Assembly: GCA_024508915.1 (NCBI GenBank) | Contig: JANINR010000019.1 | Location: 1 to 59,631, forward strand | Length of the DNA stretch: 59,631 nt | Direction: 5' to 3' | Origin: Lysobacteraceae bacterium | GTDB lineage: Bacteria > Pseudomonadota > Gammaproteobacteria > Xanthomonadales > Xanthomonadaceae | Shown: positions 45,446 to 57,124 of the stretch, in pieces | Position numbering within the stretch: position 1 is the stretch's first letter | Layout: each line of letters starts with the position of its first letter | Program-made: the position numbers and the translations under genes | The notes under the pieces: model-generated | Told to the model about the DNA's origin: nothing | Databases searched by the model: none | What the model saw: only the letters and a program-made list of their open reading frames with translations

Positions 45446-46375
45446 ATGTCGCTCGACCCCGCCCTGCGCGCCCGCATCGACGCGCTGCTCGCCGCCCACC
45501 CGGTGGTCCTGTTCATGAAAGGCCAGCCCGACGCGCCGCAGTGCGGCTTCTCGGCCAAGGCGGCCGCGGCGCTGGCGTCGATCGGCCTGGACGACTACGC
45601 GCACGTCGACGTGCTCGCCGACCAGGAGATCCGCGAGGGCATCAAGGCCTACGGCGACTGGCCGACGATCCCGCAGCTGTACATCGGCGGCGAGCTGGTC
45701 GGCGGCAGCGACATCATCGAGCAGATGGCCTCCAGCGGCGAGCTGCAGGCGGCGCTCGGCCTGCCGCCGCCGGACCGCACGCCGCCGTCGGTGCACGTGA
45801 GCGAAGCCGCGGCCGCGGTGCTGCGCCAGGCGCTGGCCGATGCCGGCGAAGGCTTCGCGCTGAAGGTGTCGGTGGATCCGCGCTTCAACGCGCAGCTGCA
45901 GGCCGAGCCGGCGAACCCGAACGCGATCGCGACCGAAGCCGCCGGCATCCGCATGCAGTTCGACCTCGCCTCGGCGCGGCGCGCCGAAGGCCTGTCGATC
46001 GAGTGGGTGGACGACGCGCGCGGCCGCGGCCTGGTGATCGAGAACCCGAACGCGCCGCCGAAGGTGCGCGAGCTCGCGCCGGCCGACGCGGCGCAGCGGC
46101 TCTCGGCGGGCACGCTGCGCCTGGTGGACGTGCGCCCGGCGCAGGAGCGCGAACTCGCCGCGCTGTCCGTGGCGTTCGACACGCTCGATGCCGGCGGCAC
46201 CGCCGCGCTCGAGGCGCTGCCGAAGGACACGCCGCTCGCGTTCCTGTGCCACCACGGCGGACGCAGCGCGCAGGCCGCGGAGCATTTCCGCCGCCTCGGC
46301 TTCCGCGAGGTCTACAACGTCACGGGCGGCATCGACGCCTGGGCCGACATCGAGCCGTCGGTCCCGAAGTACTGA
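45446..46375 (+). CDS. Grx4-type monothiol glutaredoxin fused to A-type and rhodanese domains
   Basis: 309 residues in three domains. Residues about 1-105: monothiol glutaredoxin with the CGFS active site (Cys33), TIPQLYIGGELVGGSD and WPTIP, the type that binds glutathione-ligated [2Fe-2S]. About 115-200: an IscA/HesB-like domain (AAVLRQALADAGEGFALKVSV, FNAQLQAEP) with none of the usual Cys. About 215-305: rhodanese with Cys268 in LCHHGGRS. It likely moves Fe-S or persulfide units. TAGAAT -10 at 45406-45411; AGGA 9 nt before the ATG. Confidence 0.92.
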   Translation: MSLDPALRARIDALLAAHPVVLFMKGQPDAPQCGFSAKAAAALASIGLDDYAHVDVLADQEIREGIKAYGDWPTIPQLYIGGELVGGSDIIEQMASSGELQAALGLPPPDRTPPSVHVSEAAAAVLRQALADAGEGFALKVSVDPRFNAQLQAEPANPNAIATEAAGIRMQFDLASARRAEGLSIEWVDDARGRGLVIENPNAPPKVRELAPADAAQRLSAGTLRLVDVRPAQERELAALSVAFDTLDAGGTAALEALPKDTPLAFLCHHGGRSAQAAEHFRRLGFREVYNVTGGIDAWADIEPSVPKY

Positions 46376-46416
46376 AAAACAGGGGGTCTGACCCCCTTTT
46401 TTGACCACATTTTTTA
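46373..46416. repeat. Dispersed GGGGTCTGAC terminator repeat, copy 2
   Basis: Starts at the Grx stop: TGA, AAAAACA, GGGGGTCTGACCCCC, TTTTTT, GACCACA, TTTTTT and the DUF924 stop. GGGGGTC pairs with GACCCCC. Closely similar to the 36879 copy and in the same kind of place (between convergent genes). Confidence 0.78.
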
Positions 46417-46953
46417 CCAGCCGCCCCCGGCGTCGAGCCAGGCCTGCTCGTCCGGCGTGGTGGCGCGACCCAGCGCGGCGTTGCGGTGCGGGAAGCGGCC
46501 GAAGCGCAGGATGGCGTCGCGGTGCGCGACGGCATAGTCGCGGTAGTTGGCGTCGCCGAGCGCCTCGAACAGCGCGACGGAACGCTCCTGGTCGGCGCGC
46601 GCCTCGGAGTGCTCGAACGGCAGGTAGAAGAACGCGCGCAACGCCGGCTCGAACGCGGCGTCGTGGCCCGCCGCGAGCGCGCCGGCGGCGAAGTGCAGCG
46701 CGAGCCCGTCGGTCGCGAACGCATGGGCGCTGCCGCGGAAGATGTTGCGCGGGATCTGGTCGAGCAGCAGCAACAGCGCCAGCGCGCCCTCCGCGGTCGC
46801 GGCCCAGCCGTCGAGTTCGCGCCGCGCGGCGGCGTGGTGCGCGGCGCCCAGCCGCTCGCGGCAGGCCGCATCGAACGCCTCGCCGCCCCGGAACCACTTC
46901 GCGGGCCCGGCTTCGCGCCAGAATGCGACGACCTGCGACGGCGTTTCGGTCAC
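46414..46953 (-). CDS. DUF924 family protein
   Basis: 179 residues, helical. Family blocks are clear: VVAFWREAGPAKWF, LLLLLDQIPRNIFRGSAHAF, FFYLPFEHSEARADQERSV and RFPHRNAALGR. The TPR-like DUF924 fold has no assigned activity. Its divergent neighbour is the DUF817 gene. Confidence 0.92.
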   Translation of the reverse strand: MTETPSQVVAFWREAGPAKWFRGGEAFDAACRERLGAAHHAAARRELDGWAATAEGALALLLLLDQIPRNIFRGSAHAFATDGLALHFAAGALAAGHDAAFEPALRAFFYLPFEHSEARADQERSVALFEALGDANYRDYAVAHRDAILRFGRFPHRNAALGRATTPDEQAWLDAGGGW

Positions 46954-46999
46954 GGCGGGGCTCCCTCGAACGGCACGGTCGGGCCCGACCGCGTTCCGC

Positions 47000-47013
47000 T
47001 AGCATGCCACGCA
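47000..47013 (+). promoter_or_regulatory. -10 box 7 nt before the DUF817 start (leaderless)
   Basis: TAGCAT (47000-47005) ends seven bases before ATG 47013. The alternative ATG 47004 lies inside this box. Confidence 0.4.
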
Positions 47014-47858
47014 TGCCGATCGACGCCTTCGATGCCGCCCTGCTCCGCCCGACGCCGTGGCGGCCGCTCGAGCGCCTGCCGCGCGGCCTGGTCGAGTTCC
47101 TGTACTTCGGCATCAAGGAAGCGCGCGCCTGCCTGTTCGCGGGGCTGTTCTTCGTCGCGATCTTCGCGGTGCCGCGCGCCGGCCTGTTCGGCATCCCGCG
47201 CTACGACCTGCTGCTCGTCATCGCACTCGCGATCCAGGCCTTCATGGTGCTGGCGAAGCTGGAGACGATCGACGAGCTGAAGGCGATCACGCTCTTCCAC
47301 GGCGTCGGCTTCGCGCTCGAGGCGTTCAAGACCTCGCCGGCGATCGGCGCATGGTCCTATCCCGACTTCGCCTACACCAAGGTGCTCGGCGTGCCGCTGT
47401 TCTCGGGCTTCATGTATGCCGCCGTCGGCAGCTACGTGATCCAGGCCTGGCGCCTGCTCGACGTGCGCATCCGCCACCATCCGCCGTACTGGCTGGCGAC
47501 CTTGGTTGCGCTCGCGATCTACGCCAACTTCTTCACCCACCACTGGATCGGCGACTTCCGCTGGTACATCGCCGCCTGCGCGCTGGGCGTGTACGCGCGC
47601 ACGACCGTGGTGTTCCGGCCGCTCGACCGCGACCGGCGCATGCCGATGCTGCTCGCCTTCGTGCTGGTCGGCTTCTTCATCTGGCTGGCCGAGAACTTCA
47701 GCACCTTCTTCGGGATCTGGCGCTATCCCGACCAGCTCGGCGCATGGTCCACGGTGCACGTGGGCAAGTGGAGCTCGTGGTCGCTGCTGGTGGTGATGAC
47801 CTTCACCATCGTCGCGCACCTCAAGCACATCAAGGCCAGCATCCACGTCCCCGACTAG
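47013..47858 (+). CDS. DUF817 membrane protein
   Basis: 281 residues with about eight TM helices. Conserved stretches ELKAITLFHGVGFALEAFKT, SWPDF-like GAWSYPDFAYTKVLG, and FFIWLAENFSTFFGIWRYPDQ identify DUF817, an uncharacterised membrane family. The function is not known. Confidence 0.9.
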   Translation: MPIDAFDAALLRPTPWRPLERLPRGLVEFLYFGIKEARACLFAGLFFVAIFAVPRAGLFGIPRYDLLLVIALAIQAFMVLAKLETIDELKAITLFHGVGFALEAFKTSPAIGAWSYPDFAYTKVLGVPLFSGFMYAAVGSYVIQAWRLLDVRIRHHPPYWLATLVALAIYANFFTHHWIGDFRWYIAACALGVYARTTVVFRPLDRDRRMPMLLAFVLVGFFIWLAENFSTFFGIWRYPDQLGAWSTVHVGKWSSWSLLVVMTFTIVAHLKHIKASIHVPD

Positions 47859-47877
47859 GGCGTGACCAAGGTCAGGC

Positions 47878-47906
47878 TTGGCACGGCGCCCGCGGCGGGC
47901 TAGGTT
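47878..47906 (+). promoter_or_regulatory. Sigma-70 promoter of the amidohydrolase operon
   Basis: TTGGCA (47878-47883), 17-bp spacer, TAGGTT (47901-47906). The first ATG is at 47930 with GGGAGA before it. Confidence 0.6.
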
Positions 47907-47929
47907 TGGCCTTCCACGGGGAGACCACC

Positions 47930-49344
<1,415 letters not shown>

Positions 49345-49348
<4 letters not shown>

Positions 49349-50655
49349 ACCGTCTGCACGACCGCCGCCTGCCCGCCCGCCGCTTGCACGGCCTCGCGCT
49401 GGCCGCCTGCGGCACCGCGCTCGCCCTCGCCGGCCTGGCCGCGCCCCGCGCCGCCGCCGCGCAGGACCTGCTGGTCCGCAACGCCACCGTCCACACCGCC
49501 GGCAGCGCCGGCACGCTGCGCAACAGCGACGTGCTGGTGCGCAACGGCCGCATCGCCGCCGTCGGCACGGGCCTCGCGGCGCCCGCGGGCGTCGCCGTGG
49601 TCGACGCCGCCGGCCGCTCGCTGACGCCGGCGCTGTTCGGCGGCATCACCGGCATCGGCATCGAGGAAGTCTCCGGCGAATCCGACACCGTCGACGCGAC
49701 GCTCGCGCTCGGCGCCGGCGCGCAGCCGGTGATGACGGTGCGCCCGGAGTTCGACGTCACCCTCGCCTACAACCCCGACACGGTGCTGCTGCCGGTCGCG
49801 CGGATCGAAGGGATCGGCTTCACCCTGCTGCACGCGGGCAACGCGCGCGGCGGCTCGATCATCGGCGGCCAGGGCGGCACGGTCCGGCTGGACGGCGGCA
49901 TCGATCCAGTCGGCCCGCGCGTGCTGTTCGTCGAGCTCGGCGCCGCCGGCGCCGGGCTCAGCGGCGAATCGCGCGCGGCGCAATGGATGCTGCTCGACCA
50001 GCTGGTGGACGAAGCGCGCGGCCGCATCGCGCCGGAATCGCGCAACGCGCTGATGACGCCCGCCGGGCGCGCGGCGCTCGCGCGCTTCCTCGACGGCAAG
50101 GGCCTGGTGATGGTGCAGGTCGAGCGCGCCGCGGACATCGTGCAACTGCTGCGCTGGAGCAAGCGCCAGGGCGTGCGCGTCGCCATCGCCGGCGGCGCCG
50201 AGGCGTGGAAGCTCGCGCCGCAGCTCGCGGCGGCGAAGGTGCCGGTGTTCGTGGATCCGCTGGCGAACCTGCCGGCCGACTTCGACCGCATCGGCGCGAC
50301 CATGGAGAACGCCGCGCGCCTGCAGGCGGCAGGCGTGGCCGTCGGCTTCAGCCAGGCGGGCGACGCCTCGCACAACGCGCGCAAGGTGCGCCAGCTGGCG
50401 GGCAATGCCGTCGCCAACGGCATGCCGTGGGAGGCCGCGCTGGCGGGCCTCACCCGCGTGCCGGCGCAGGCGCTCGGCCTCGGCGACCAGCTCGGGGCCA
50501 TCGCGCCGGGCATGCGCGGCGACCTCGTCCTCTGGAGCGGCGACCCGCTCGAGCTGTCGAGCCTGCCCGACCAGGTGTGGCTGGACGGTCGCGCGCAGCC
50601 GATGCGCTCGCGCCAGACCGAGCTGCGCGACCGCTACCTGGGGGTCATTCGTTGA
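49345..50655 (+). CDS. Amidohydrolase-like protein without HxH
   Basis: 436 residues with a signal peptide (RRLHGLALAACGTALALAGLAA...AAAAQ). The barrel frame is recognisable (DLLVRNATVHTAGSAGTLRNS; GNARGGSIIGGQGG; the end IAPGMRGDLVLWSGDPLE), but the metal-binding HxH after the first strand is replaced by LTPALFGGITGIG. Its catalytic role is thus doubtful. It probably pairs with the active subunit upstream as a scaffold. Overlaps the convergent amn gene by 11 bp. Confidence 0.83.
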
Positions 50656-51421
50656 AGCGGAGATGGCGCACGGACTTGCCGTTGCGCCGGATCAGCCGCA
50701 GCGCCTCGATGCCCGCCTGGATGTGCGACTCGACGTAGGACGCGCTGACCCTGGCGTCGCTCGCCTCGGTCTTGACGCCCTCCGGGACCATCGGCTGGTC
50801 GCTGACCAGCAGCAGCGCGCCGCAGGGAATGCGGTTGGCGAAGCCGGCGGCGAAGATCGTCGCCGTCTCCATGTCGATGGCCATGCAGCGCATCGCGCGC
50901 AGGCGTTCCTTGAACGCCTCGTCGTGTTCCCAGACGCGGCGGTTGGTGGTGTAGACCGTGCCGGTCCAGTAGTCCAGGCCGAGGTCGCGCACCATCGTCG
51001 AGACCGCGCGCTGCAGCGCGAACGCGGGCAGCGCCGGCACCTGCGGCGGCAGGTAGTCGTCGCTGGTGCCGTCGCCGCGGATCGCGGCGATCGGCAGGAT
51101 CAGGTCGCCGAGCTGGTTCTTGCGCTTGAGCCCGCCGCACTTGCCGAGGAACAGCACCGCCTTCGGCCCGATCGCCGACAGCAGGTCCATCATCGTCGCC
51201 GCGTTGGGGCTGCCCATGCCGAAATTGATCATGGTGATGCCGTCGGCGGTCGCGCTGGGCATCGGCCGGTCGACGCCGACGACCTCGGCCCCCATCAGCC
51301 GGGCGAAATGCCCCAGGTAGCCGCCGAAATTGGTCAGCAGCACATAGTCGCCGAAGCCGTCCAGGGGCACGCCGGTGTAGCGCGGCAGCCAGTTGGCGAC
51401 GATCTGTTCCTTTTCCTTCAT
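50645..51421 (-). CDS. amn: AMP nucleosidase (short form)
   Basis: Cleaves AMP to adenine and ribose-5-phosphate. 258 residues, which is the phosphorylase-like domain alone, as in the short Xanthomonad form, not the 480-residue E. coli Amn. The PNP/UDP-phosphorylase blocks are MGSPNAATMMDLL, LGKCGGL, AIDMETATIFAAG (the nucleoside-binding ME) and LVSDQPM. A GACACT -10 ends seven bases before ATG 51421, compatible with leaderless mRNA. Confidence 0.88.
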   Translation of the reverse strand: MKEKEQIVANWLPRYTGVPLDGFGDYVLLTNFGGYLGHFARLMGAEVVGVDRPMPSATADGITMINFGMGSPNAATMMDLLSAIGPKAVLFLGKCGGLKRKNQLGDLILPIAAIRGDGTSDDYLPPQVPALPAFALQRAVSTMVRDLGLDYWTGTVYTTNRRVWEHDEAFKERLRAMRCMAIDMETATIFAAGFANRIPCGALLLVSDQPMVPEGVKTEASDARVSASYVESHIQAGIEALRLIRRNGKSVRHLRFNE

Positions 51422-51562
51422 GGCCGCCAGTGTCGACCCGCCGCAGGCCGGCCGCAAGCGGCGGCGCCCGGCGGCCGCGCCGGCGACCCTCGGCAGGCGG
51501 GCGGTGCATGCGGCGGCGCATTGGGGTAGCGTGCGGGGTTGGACATCCCAGGGGATCGCCCA

Positions 51563-52504
51563 ATGCGCATCGGACTCGTCGTCGACTCGGCCTGCGACCT
51601 GCCGGCCGCCTATTTCCGCCAGCACCACATCACCCTGTTGCCGGTGACCGTGCACATCGGCGAGGACTCCCTCACCGACATGCGCGACGAGCAGGCGACC
51701 CTGCAGTTCCTGCATTCGCACATCGCCGAGCGCGGCGCCGACGCGGAAACCTCGCCGTTCACGGTGCAGCAGATCCAGGAGCTGTTCCTCGGCCGCCTGG
51801 TGATCGACTACGACTACGTGTTCTGCCTGACCACGTCGAAGACCCGCAGCGCGATCCACGAGAACGCGACCCAGGCCAGCTTCGCGATCCTCAACGAATA
51901 CCGGCCGATCCGCGCCGCGGCCGGCCACGACACGCCGTTCGCGCTGCGCGTGGTGGATTCGCAGAACGTGTTCGCCGGCCAGGGCGTGACCGCGGTCGAG
52001 GCGGTGCGCCTGATCGAGGGCGGCGAGGGCGCGGCCAAGATCCGCGCGCGGCTCGAGCACCTGGCGCTGCACACCCACGCGTACATGGTGGCGCCGGACC
52101 TGCAGTACCTGCGCGCGCGGACCCGCAAGCGCGGCGATCGCAGCGTCAGCCTCGTCGCCGCCACGCTCGGCAGCGCGCTGGACATCAAGCCGATCCTTCA
52201 CTGCAACCGCGGCGAGACCGGCCCCGTCGCCAAGGTGAAGGGGCTGGAGAACGCGTGCGAGCGCCTGTTCCGCTTCGCCGGCGAGCGCGTCCGCAAGGGC
52301 CTGCTGACGCCGACGCTGTGCCTGAGCTACGGCGGCGAGCTGGAGGAGATGCGCGCGCTGCGCGGCTACGACGACCTGCGCGCGACCTGCGCCTCGTACA
52401 ACATCGAGCTGTTCGAGGCGGTGATGGGCCTGACCGGCATGGTCAACGTCGGCAAGGGCACGCTGACGGTCGGCTTCGCGTCCGAGCCGCACGCGTTCGA
52501 ATGA
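51563..52504 (+). CDS. DegV family fatty-acid-binding protein
   Basis: 313 residues. The two-domain DegV fold begins RIGLVVDSACDLPAAYF and includes PVTVHIGEDSLTDMRD, TTSKTRSAIHENA, VVDSQNVFAGQG, KPILHCNRGET. DegV proteins (FakB-like) bind a fatty acid for phosphorylation by FakA; no fakA is visible here. The start at 51563 follows GGGGA. A TAGCGT -10 lies upstream. Confidence 0.92.
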   Translation: MRIGLVVDSACDLPAAYFRQHHITLLPVTVHIGEDSLTDMRDEQATLQFLHSHIAERGADAETSPFTVQQIQELFLGRLVIDYDYVFCLTTSKTRSAIHENATQASFAILNEYRPIRAAAGHDTPFALRVVDSQNVFAGQGVTAVEAVRLIEGGEGAAKIRARLEHLALHTHAYMVAPDLQYLRARTRKRGDRSVSLVAATLGSALDIKPILHCNRGETGPVAKVKGLENACERLFRFAGERVRKGLLTPTLCLSYGGELEEMRALRGYDDLRATCASYNIELFEAVMGLTGMVNVGKGTLTVGFASEPHAFE

Positions 52505-52583
52505 ACGGCGTCGGCCATCACGGGTTGCAGGTCGCGGCATGCGGCATGATCCTCGGACTCTGGCCCTAGACCCGGGAGCAACG

Positions 52584-52928
52584 ATGCCCATCCGCTACCA
52601 CATCACCCTGCGCCACCCCGACACCGCCCGCGGCGACGACCCCGACTTCGCGTTCCGCGGGCACGGCGCGGAAGCGCTGGCGCAGGAACTGCAGGACGCC
52701 CTGCGCGGCGATGCGCTGTTCCAGCGCTGGCGCGGCGCGCAGGACGATCCGGACGACGTGGACCCGGCCCTGGGCGCCACCGATCCCGCCGCGACCGTCG
52801 ACGGCCAGCAGCACGACCTGCACTTCGACCTCATCGCGGTGACCTCGATTCCCGGCGCCGTGCTGCGGCACCGGCTGCGCCTGCTCGCGGGCCAGGGCTG
52901 GGAGCTGCGCGACGTCGCCGCGGCCTGA
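52584..52928 (+). CDS. Conserved hypothetical protein
   Basis: 114 residues, soluble. MPIRYHITLRHPDTARGDDP at the start, an acidic middle (DDPDDVDPALGATDP) and a C-terminal helix GAVLRHRLRLLAG. A GGGAG lies 6 nt before the ATG. Similar small proteins occur in related genomes, but I know of no function. Followed closely by the Dph6-like gene. Confidence 0.7.
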   Translation: MPIRYHITLRHPDTARGDDPDFAFRGHGAEALAQELQDALRGDALFQRWRGAQDDPDDVDPALGATDPAATVDGQQHDLHFDLIAVTSIPGAVLRHRLRLLAGQGWELRDVAAA

Positions 52929-52947
52929 CGTGCAGGCCTGACGTGCA
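52922..52947 (+). repeat. Tandem 13-bp duplication at a gene junction
   Basis: GGCCTGACGTGCA occurs twice (52922-52934 and 52935-52947). The first copy contains the stop of the 114-residue gene and the second the GTG start of the Dph6-like gene. Confidence 0.85.
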
Positions 52948-53608
52948 GATCCTGCTGGCCTGGAGCGGCGGCAAGGATGCCGCCTGGGCGCTGCACGCGC
53001 TGCGGCAGCGCGACGAGGTCGAAGTGGTCGGCCTGCTGTGCACGATCACGCGCGAGCACGACCGCGCCTCGATGCAGGGCATCCGCCGCGACGTCCTGCG
53101 CGCGCAGGCGGCCGCGGCCGGGCTGCCGCTGCTCGAAGCGGAGATTCCCGCCGCGTGCGGCAACGACGACTACGACGCGGCGATGTCCGCCGCACTGGCC
53201 GACGCCTCCGCGCGGTGGCCCGGGCTGCGCACGGTCGCGTTCGGCGACCTGTTCCTCGAGGACATCCGCGCCTACCGCGTGGAGCGGATGTCGCGCATCG
53301 GCTGGGACGTGCTCACGCCGCTGTTCGGCAGCGACACCGCGGCGCTGGCCCGGGAGATGCAGGCCGGCGGGCTGCGCGCCGCGCTGTGCTGCGTCGACAC
53401 GACGCAGCTCGACGCCGCCTTCGCCGGCCGCGACTTCGACGCGTCGCTGCTGCGCGACCTGCCGGCCGGCGTCGACCCCTGCGGCGAGAACGGCGAATTC
53501 CATACCTGCGCGCGCGCCGGGCCGATGTTCGCCGCGCCGCTGGCGCTCGCGCGCGGCGGGACCGTGCTGCGCGACGGCCGCTTCGCCTACACCGACTTCA
53601 CCCTGTAG
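52943..53608 (+). CDS. Dph6-related ATP pyrophosphatase (PP-loop)
   Basis: 221 residues. The PP-loop SGGKDAAWAL (about 8-17) and the conserved GENGEFHTC (about 185-193) mark the Dph6-like N-type ATP pyrophosphatase family. Archaeal and eukaryotic Dph6 amidates diphthine, but bacteria have no diphthamide, so the role here is different and unknown. GTG start 52943, within the second copy of a 13-bp duplication. Confidence 0.88.
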   Translation: MQILLAWSGGKDAAWALHALRQRDEVEVVGLLCTITREHDRASMQGIRRDVLRAQAAAAGLPLLEAEIPAACGNDDYDAAMSAALADASARWPGLRTVAFGDLFLEDIRAYRVERMSRIGWDVLTPLFGSDTAALAREMQAGGLRAALCCVDTTQLDAAFAGRDFDASLLRDLPAGVDPCGENGEFHTCARAGPMFAAPLALARGGTVLRDGRFAYTDFTL

Positions 53609-53611
53609 CGC

Positions 53612-54490
53612 CTACGCCCGCAGGGCCGCGGCGTGCCATGCGACGTGCTCGCCGATGAAGCTCGAGATGAAGTAGTAGCTGTGGTCGTAACCGGGCTGCA
53701 TCCGCAACGTCAGCGGATGCCCCGCGGCGGCGCACGCCTCGCGCAGCAGGTCCGGGCGCAGTTGCGTGGCGAGGAACTCGTCGGCGTCGCCCTGGTCGAC
53801 CAGCAGCGGCAGGCGCTCGGCCGCCGCCGCCACCAGTTCGGACGCATCCCATTCCCGCCAAGCCGCGCGGTCCGCGCCGAAGTACGTCGCGAACGCCAGC
53901 TCGCCCCACGGCACGCGCGACGGCGCGACGATGGGCGAGAACGCCGACACGCTGCGGTAACGCCCCGGGTTGCGCAGCGCCATGACCAGCGCGCCGTGCC
54001 CGCCCATCGAATGCCCGGAGATCGCGCGCGCGTCCCCGGCCACCGCCGGGTGCGACTCGATCCACGCCGGCAGTTCGCGTGCGACGTAGTCGTGCATCCG
54101 GTAGTGCCGCGACCACGGCGCCTGCGTCGCGTCGACGTAGAAGCCGGCGCCCTTGCCGAGGTCGTAGCGGTCCTCGTCGGCGACGCCGTCGCCGCGCGGG
54201 CTCGTGTCGGGCGCCACCAGGACCAGCCCGTGCCCGGCGGCGTAGCGCTGCGCGCCGGCCTTGGTGATGAAGTTCTGCTCGGTGCAGGTCAGCCCCGACA
54301 GCCAGTACAGCACCGGGCAAGGCGCGACCGCGGCCCGCGGCGGGAAATACACGCCGACCGTCATGTCGCAGTCGAGCGCGCCGGAGCGATGCCGGTACAC
54401 GTCCTGGAAGCCGCCGAAGCAGGCATGGCGCTCCAGCCGCTGCACGCCCGGCCCGTCCATGCCCGCGAATCCGTCGCGCAACGCGTCCAT
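53612..54490 (-). CDS. frmB: S-formylglutathione hydrolase
   Basis: 292 residues of the esterase D family. Hydrolyses S-formylglutathione to formate and [16 protein letters not shown] is the oxyanion region, [11 protein letters not shown] the nucleophile Ser, DQGDADEFL the Asp, and YDHSYYF the His. It is 2 bp downstream of frmA, so the two formaldehyde-detoxifying steps are cotranscribed. ATG 54490 lies in the 2-bp junction. Confidence 0.95.
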   Translation of the reverse strand: MDALRDGFAGMDGPGVQRLERHACFGGFQDVYRHRSGALDCDMTVGVYFPPRAAVAPCPVLYWLSGLTCTEQNFITKAGAQRYAAGHGLVLVAPDTSPRGDGVADEDRYDLGKGAGFYVDATQAPWSRHYRMHDYVARELPAWIESHPAVAGDARAISGHSMGGHGALVMALRNPGRYRSVSAFSPIVAPSRVPWGELAFATYFGADRAAWREWDASELVAAAAERLPLLVDQGDADEFLATQLRPDLLREACAAAGHPLTLRMQPGYDHSYYFISSFIGEHVAWHAAALRA

Positions 54491-54492
54491 GC

Positions 54493-55647
<1,155 letters not shown>

Positions 55648-57042
55648 CTAGTAGGCGAACTCGCGGAAGACGGGGTCGACGCTGCCGTTCCACTCGCCGT
55701 GGAACAGCTCCAGCTTGCGCTCGGCGGGCGTCTGCCCGGCGTCGACGAAATCCATCAGCGGCGCGAGGAAGATGCGCTCGTCGGCGCCGTTGCGGTTGTG
55801 GCGCGCGCGACGCTGCAGGCCGGCGGCGGAAATCTCCAGTGCGCGGCGCGCGAGGTCGCGCACGGTCGCGCCGGCGCCGAGCGACGCCGGCGCGGCGAGC
55901 TTGAGGGCGTGCTTCGGCACGCCGTCGCGCAGCGCGTTGCGCTCGGCCATCGTGAAGTCCTTCACCAGGTCCCAGGCCGCATCGAGCGCCGCGTCGTCGT
56001 ACAGCAGGCCGACCCAGAACGCCGGCAGCGCACACAGCCGATTCCAGGGGCCGCCGTCGGCGCCGCGCATCTCCAGGTACTTCTTCAGCCGCACTTCGGG
56101 GAACGCGGTGGTCATGTGGTCCGACCAGTCGCGCAGCGTCGGCTTCGCGCCCGGCAGCGCGTCCAGCCGCCCGTCCATGAAGTCGCGGAACGACTTGCCG
56201 CTGAGGTCGATGTACTTGCCTTCGCGGTACGAGAAGTACATCGGAACGTCGAGCAGGTAATCGACGTAGCGCTCGAAGCCGAAGCCGTCCTCGAACACGA
56301 AGTCGAGCATGCCCGTGCGATCCGGGTCGGTGTCGGTCCAGATGTGCGAGCGGTAGGAGAGGTAGCCGTTGGGCTTGCCCTCGGTGAACGGCGAATCGGC
56401 GAACAGCGCGGTCGCGACCGGCTGCAGCGCCAGCGACACGCGGAACTTCTTCACCATGTCCGCTTCGCTGCCGAAGTCGAGGTTGACCTGCACCGTGCAG
56501 GTGCGCGTCATCATGTCGAGCCCGAGGGAACCGACCTTCGGCATGTAGTCGCGCATGATCCGGTAGCGGCCCTTCGGCATCCACGGCATCTCGTCGCGGC
56601 GCCACTTCGGCTGGAAGCCCATGCCGAGGAAGCCCAGGCCGATCTCGTCGGCCACGCCGCGCACTTCCTGCAGGTGGCATTCCACTTCGCAGCAGGTCTG
56701 GTGGATCGTCTCGAGCTGCGCGCCGGACAGTTCCAGCTGGCCGGCCGGCTCCAGCGTCACCGACGCGCCGTCGCGCAGCAGCGCGATGGTGCGCGCGGGC
56801 ACGCCGTCCACCGACTCCTGCACCGGCGCCCAGCCGTAGCGTTGCATGCCGGTGAGCAGCGCCTCGATGCCGCGCTCGCCGTCGAACGTCGGCGGGCGCA
56901 GGTCGTCGAGGCGGAAACCGAACTTCTCGTGCTCGGTGCCGATGCGCCAGTCGGCCGCGGGGCGCGCGCCGCCGGCCATGTACTCGACCAGTTCGCGGCG
57001 GTCGGTGACCGGGGATTCGGCGACGCTGCTCGGGCTCGACAT
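55648..57042 (-). CDS. gshA: Glutamate-cysteine ligase (plant/alpha-proteobacterial type)
   Basis: First step of glutathione synthesis. 464 residues matching the GCS2/class III family: GTEHEKFGF near residue 35, [36 protein letters not shown] and the C-terminal HGEWNGSV. It is unrelated in fold detail to the E. coli GshA. It heads an operon with frmA and frmB, which use glutathione. A REP pair lies just upstream. Confidence 0.93.
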   Translation of the reverse strand: MSSPSSVAESPVTDRRELVEYMAGGARPAADWRIGTEHEKFGFRLDDLRPPTFDGERGIEALLTGMQRYGWAPVQESVDGVPARTIALLRDGASVTLEPAGQLELSGAQLETIHQTCCEVECHLQEVRGVADEIGLGFLGMGFQPKWRRDEMPWMPKGRYRIMRDYMPKVGSLGLDMMTRTCTVQVNLDFGSEADMVKKFRVSLALQPVATALFADSPFTEGKPNGYLSYRSHIWTDTDPDRTGMLDFVFEDGFGFERYVDYLLDVPMYFSYREGKYIDLSGKSFRDFMDGRLDALPGAKPTLRDWSDHMTTAFPEVRLKKYLEMRGADGGPWNRLCALPAFWVGLLYDDAALDAAWDLVKDFTMAERNALRDGVPKHALKLAAPASLGAGATVRDLARRALEISAAGLQRRARHNRNGADERIFLAPLMDFVDAGQTPAERKLELFHGEWNGSVDPVFREFAY

Positions 57043-57055
57043 CGGCTGCTCTTCG

Positions 57056-57124
57056 GTAGAGCCGACCCATGGTCGGCTGCGTTCATTTTACGGCGTCGTG
57101 GAGCCGGCCATGGGTCGGCTCTGC
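57056..57124. repeat. GTAG-headed REP pair (REPIN-like)
   Basis: The left unit: GTAG (57056-57059) then AGCCGACC-CAT-GGTCGGCT (57060-57078), a perfect 8-bp stem. The right unit, read on the minus strand, is GCAG then AGCCGACC-CAT-GGCCGGCT (57120-57102), with one mismatch. Two inverted GTAG-type REPs form a REPIN as in Stenotrophomonas. The right unit is inside the engB coding region. Confidence 0.85.
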
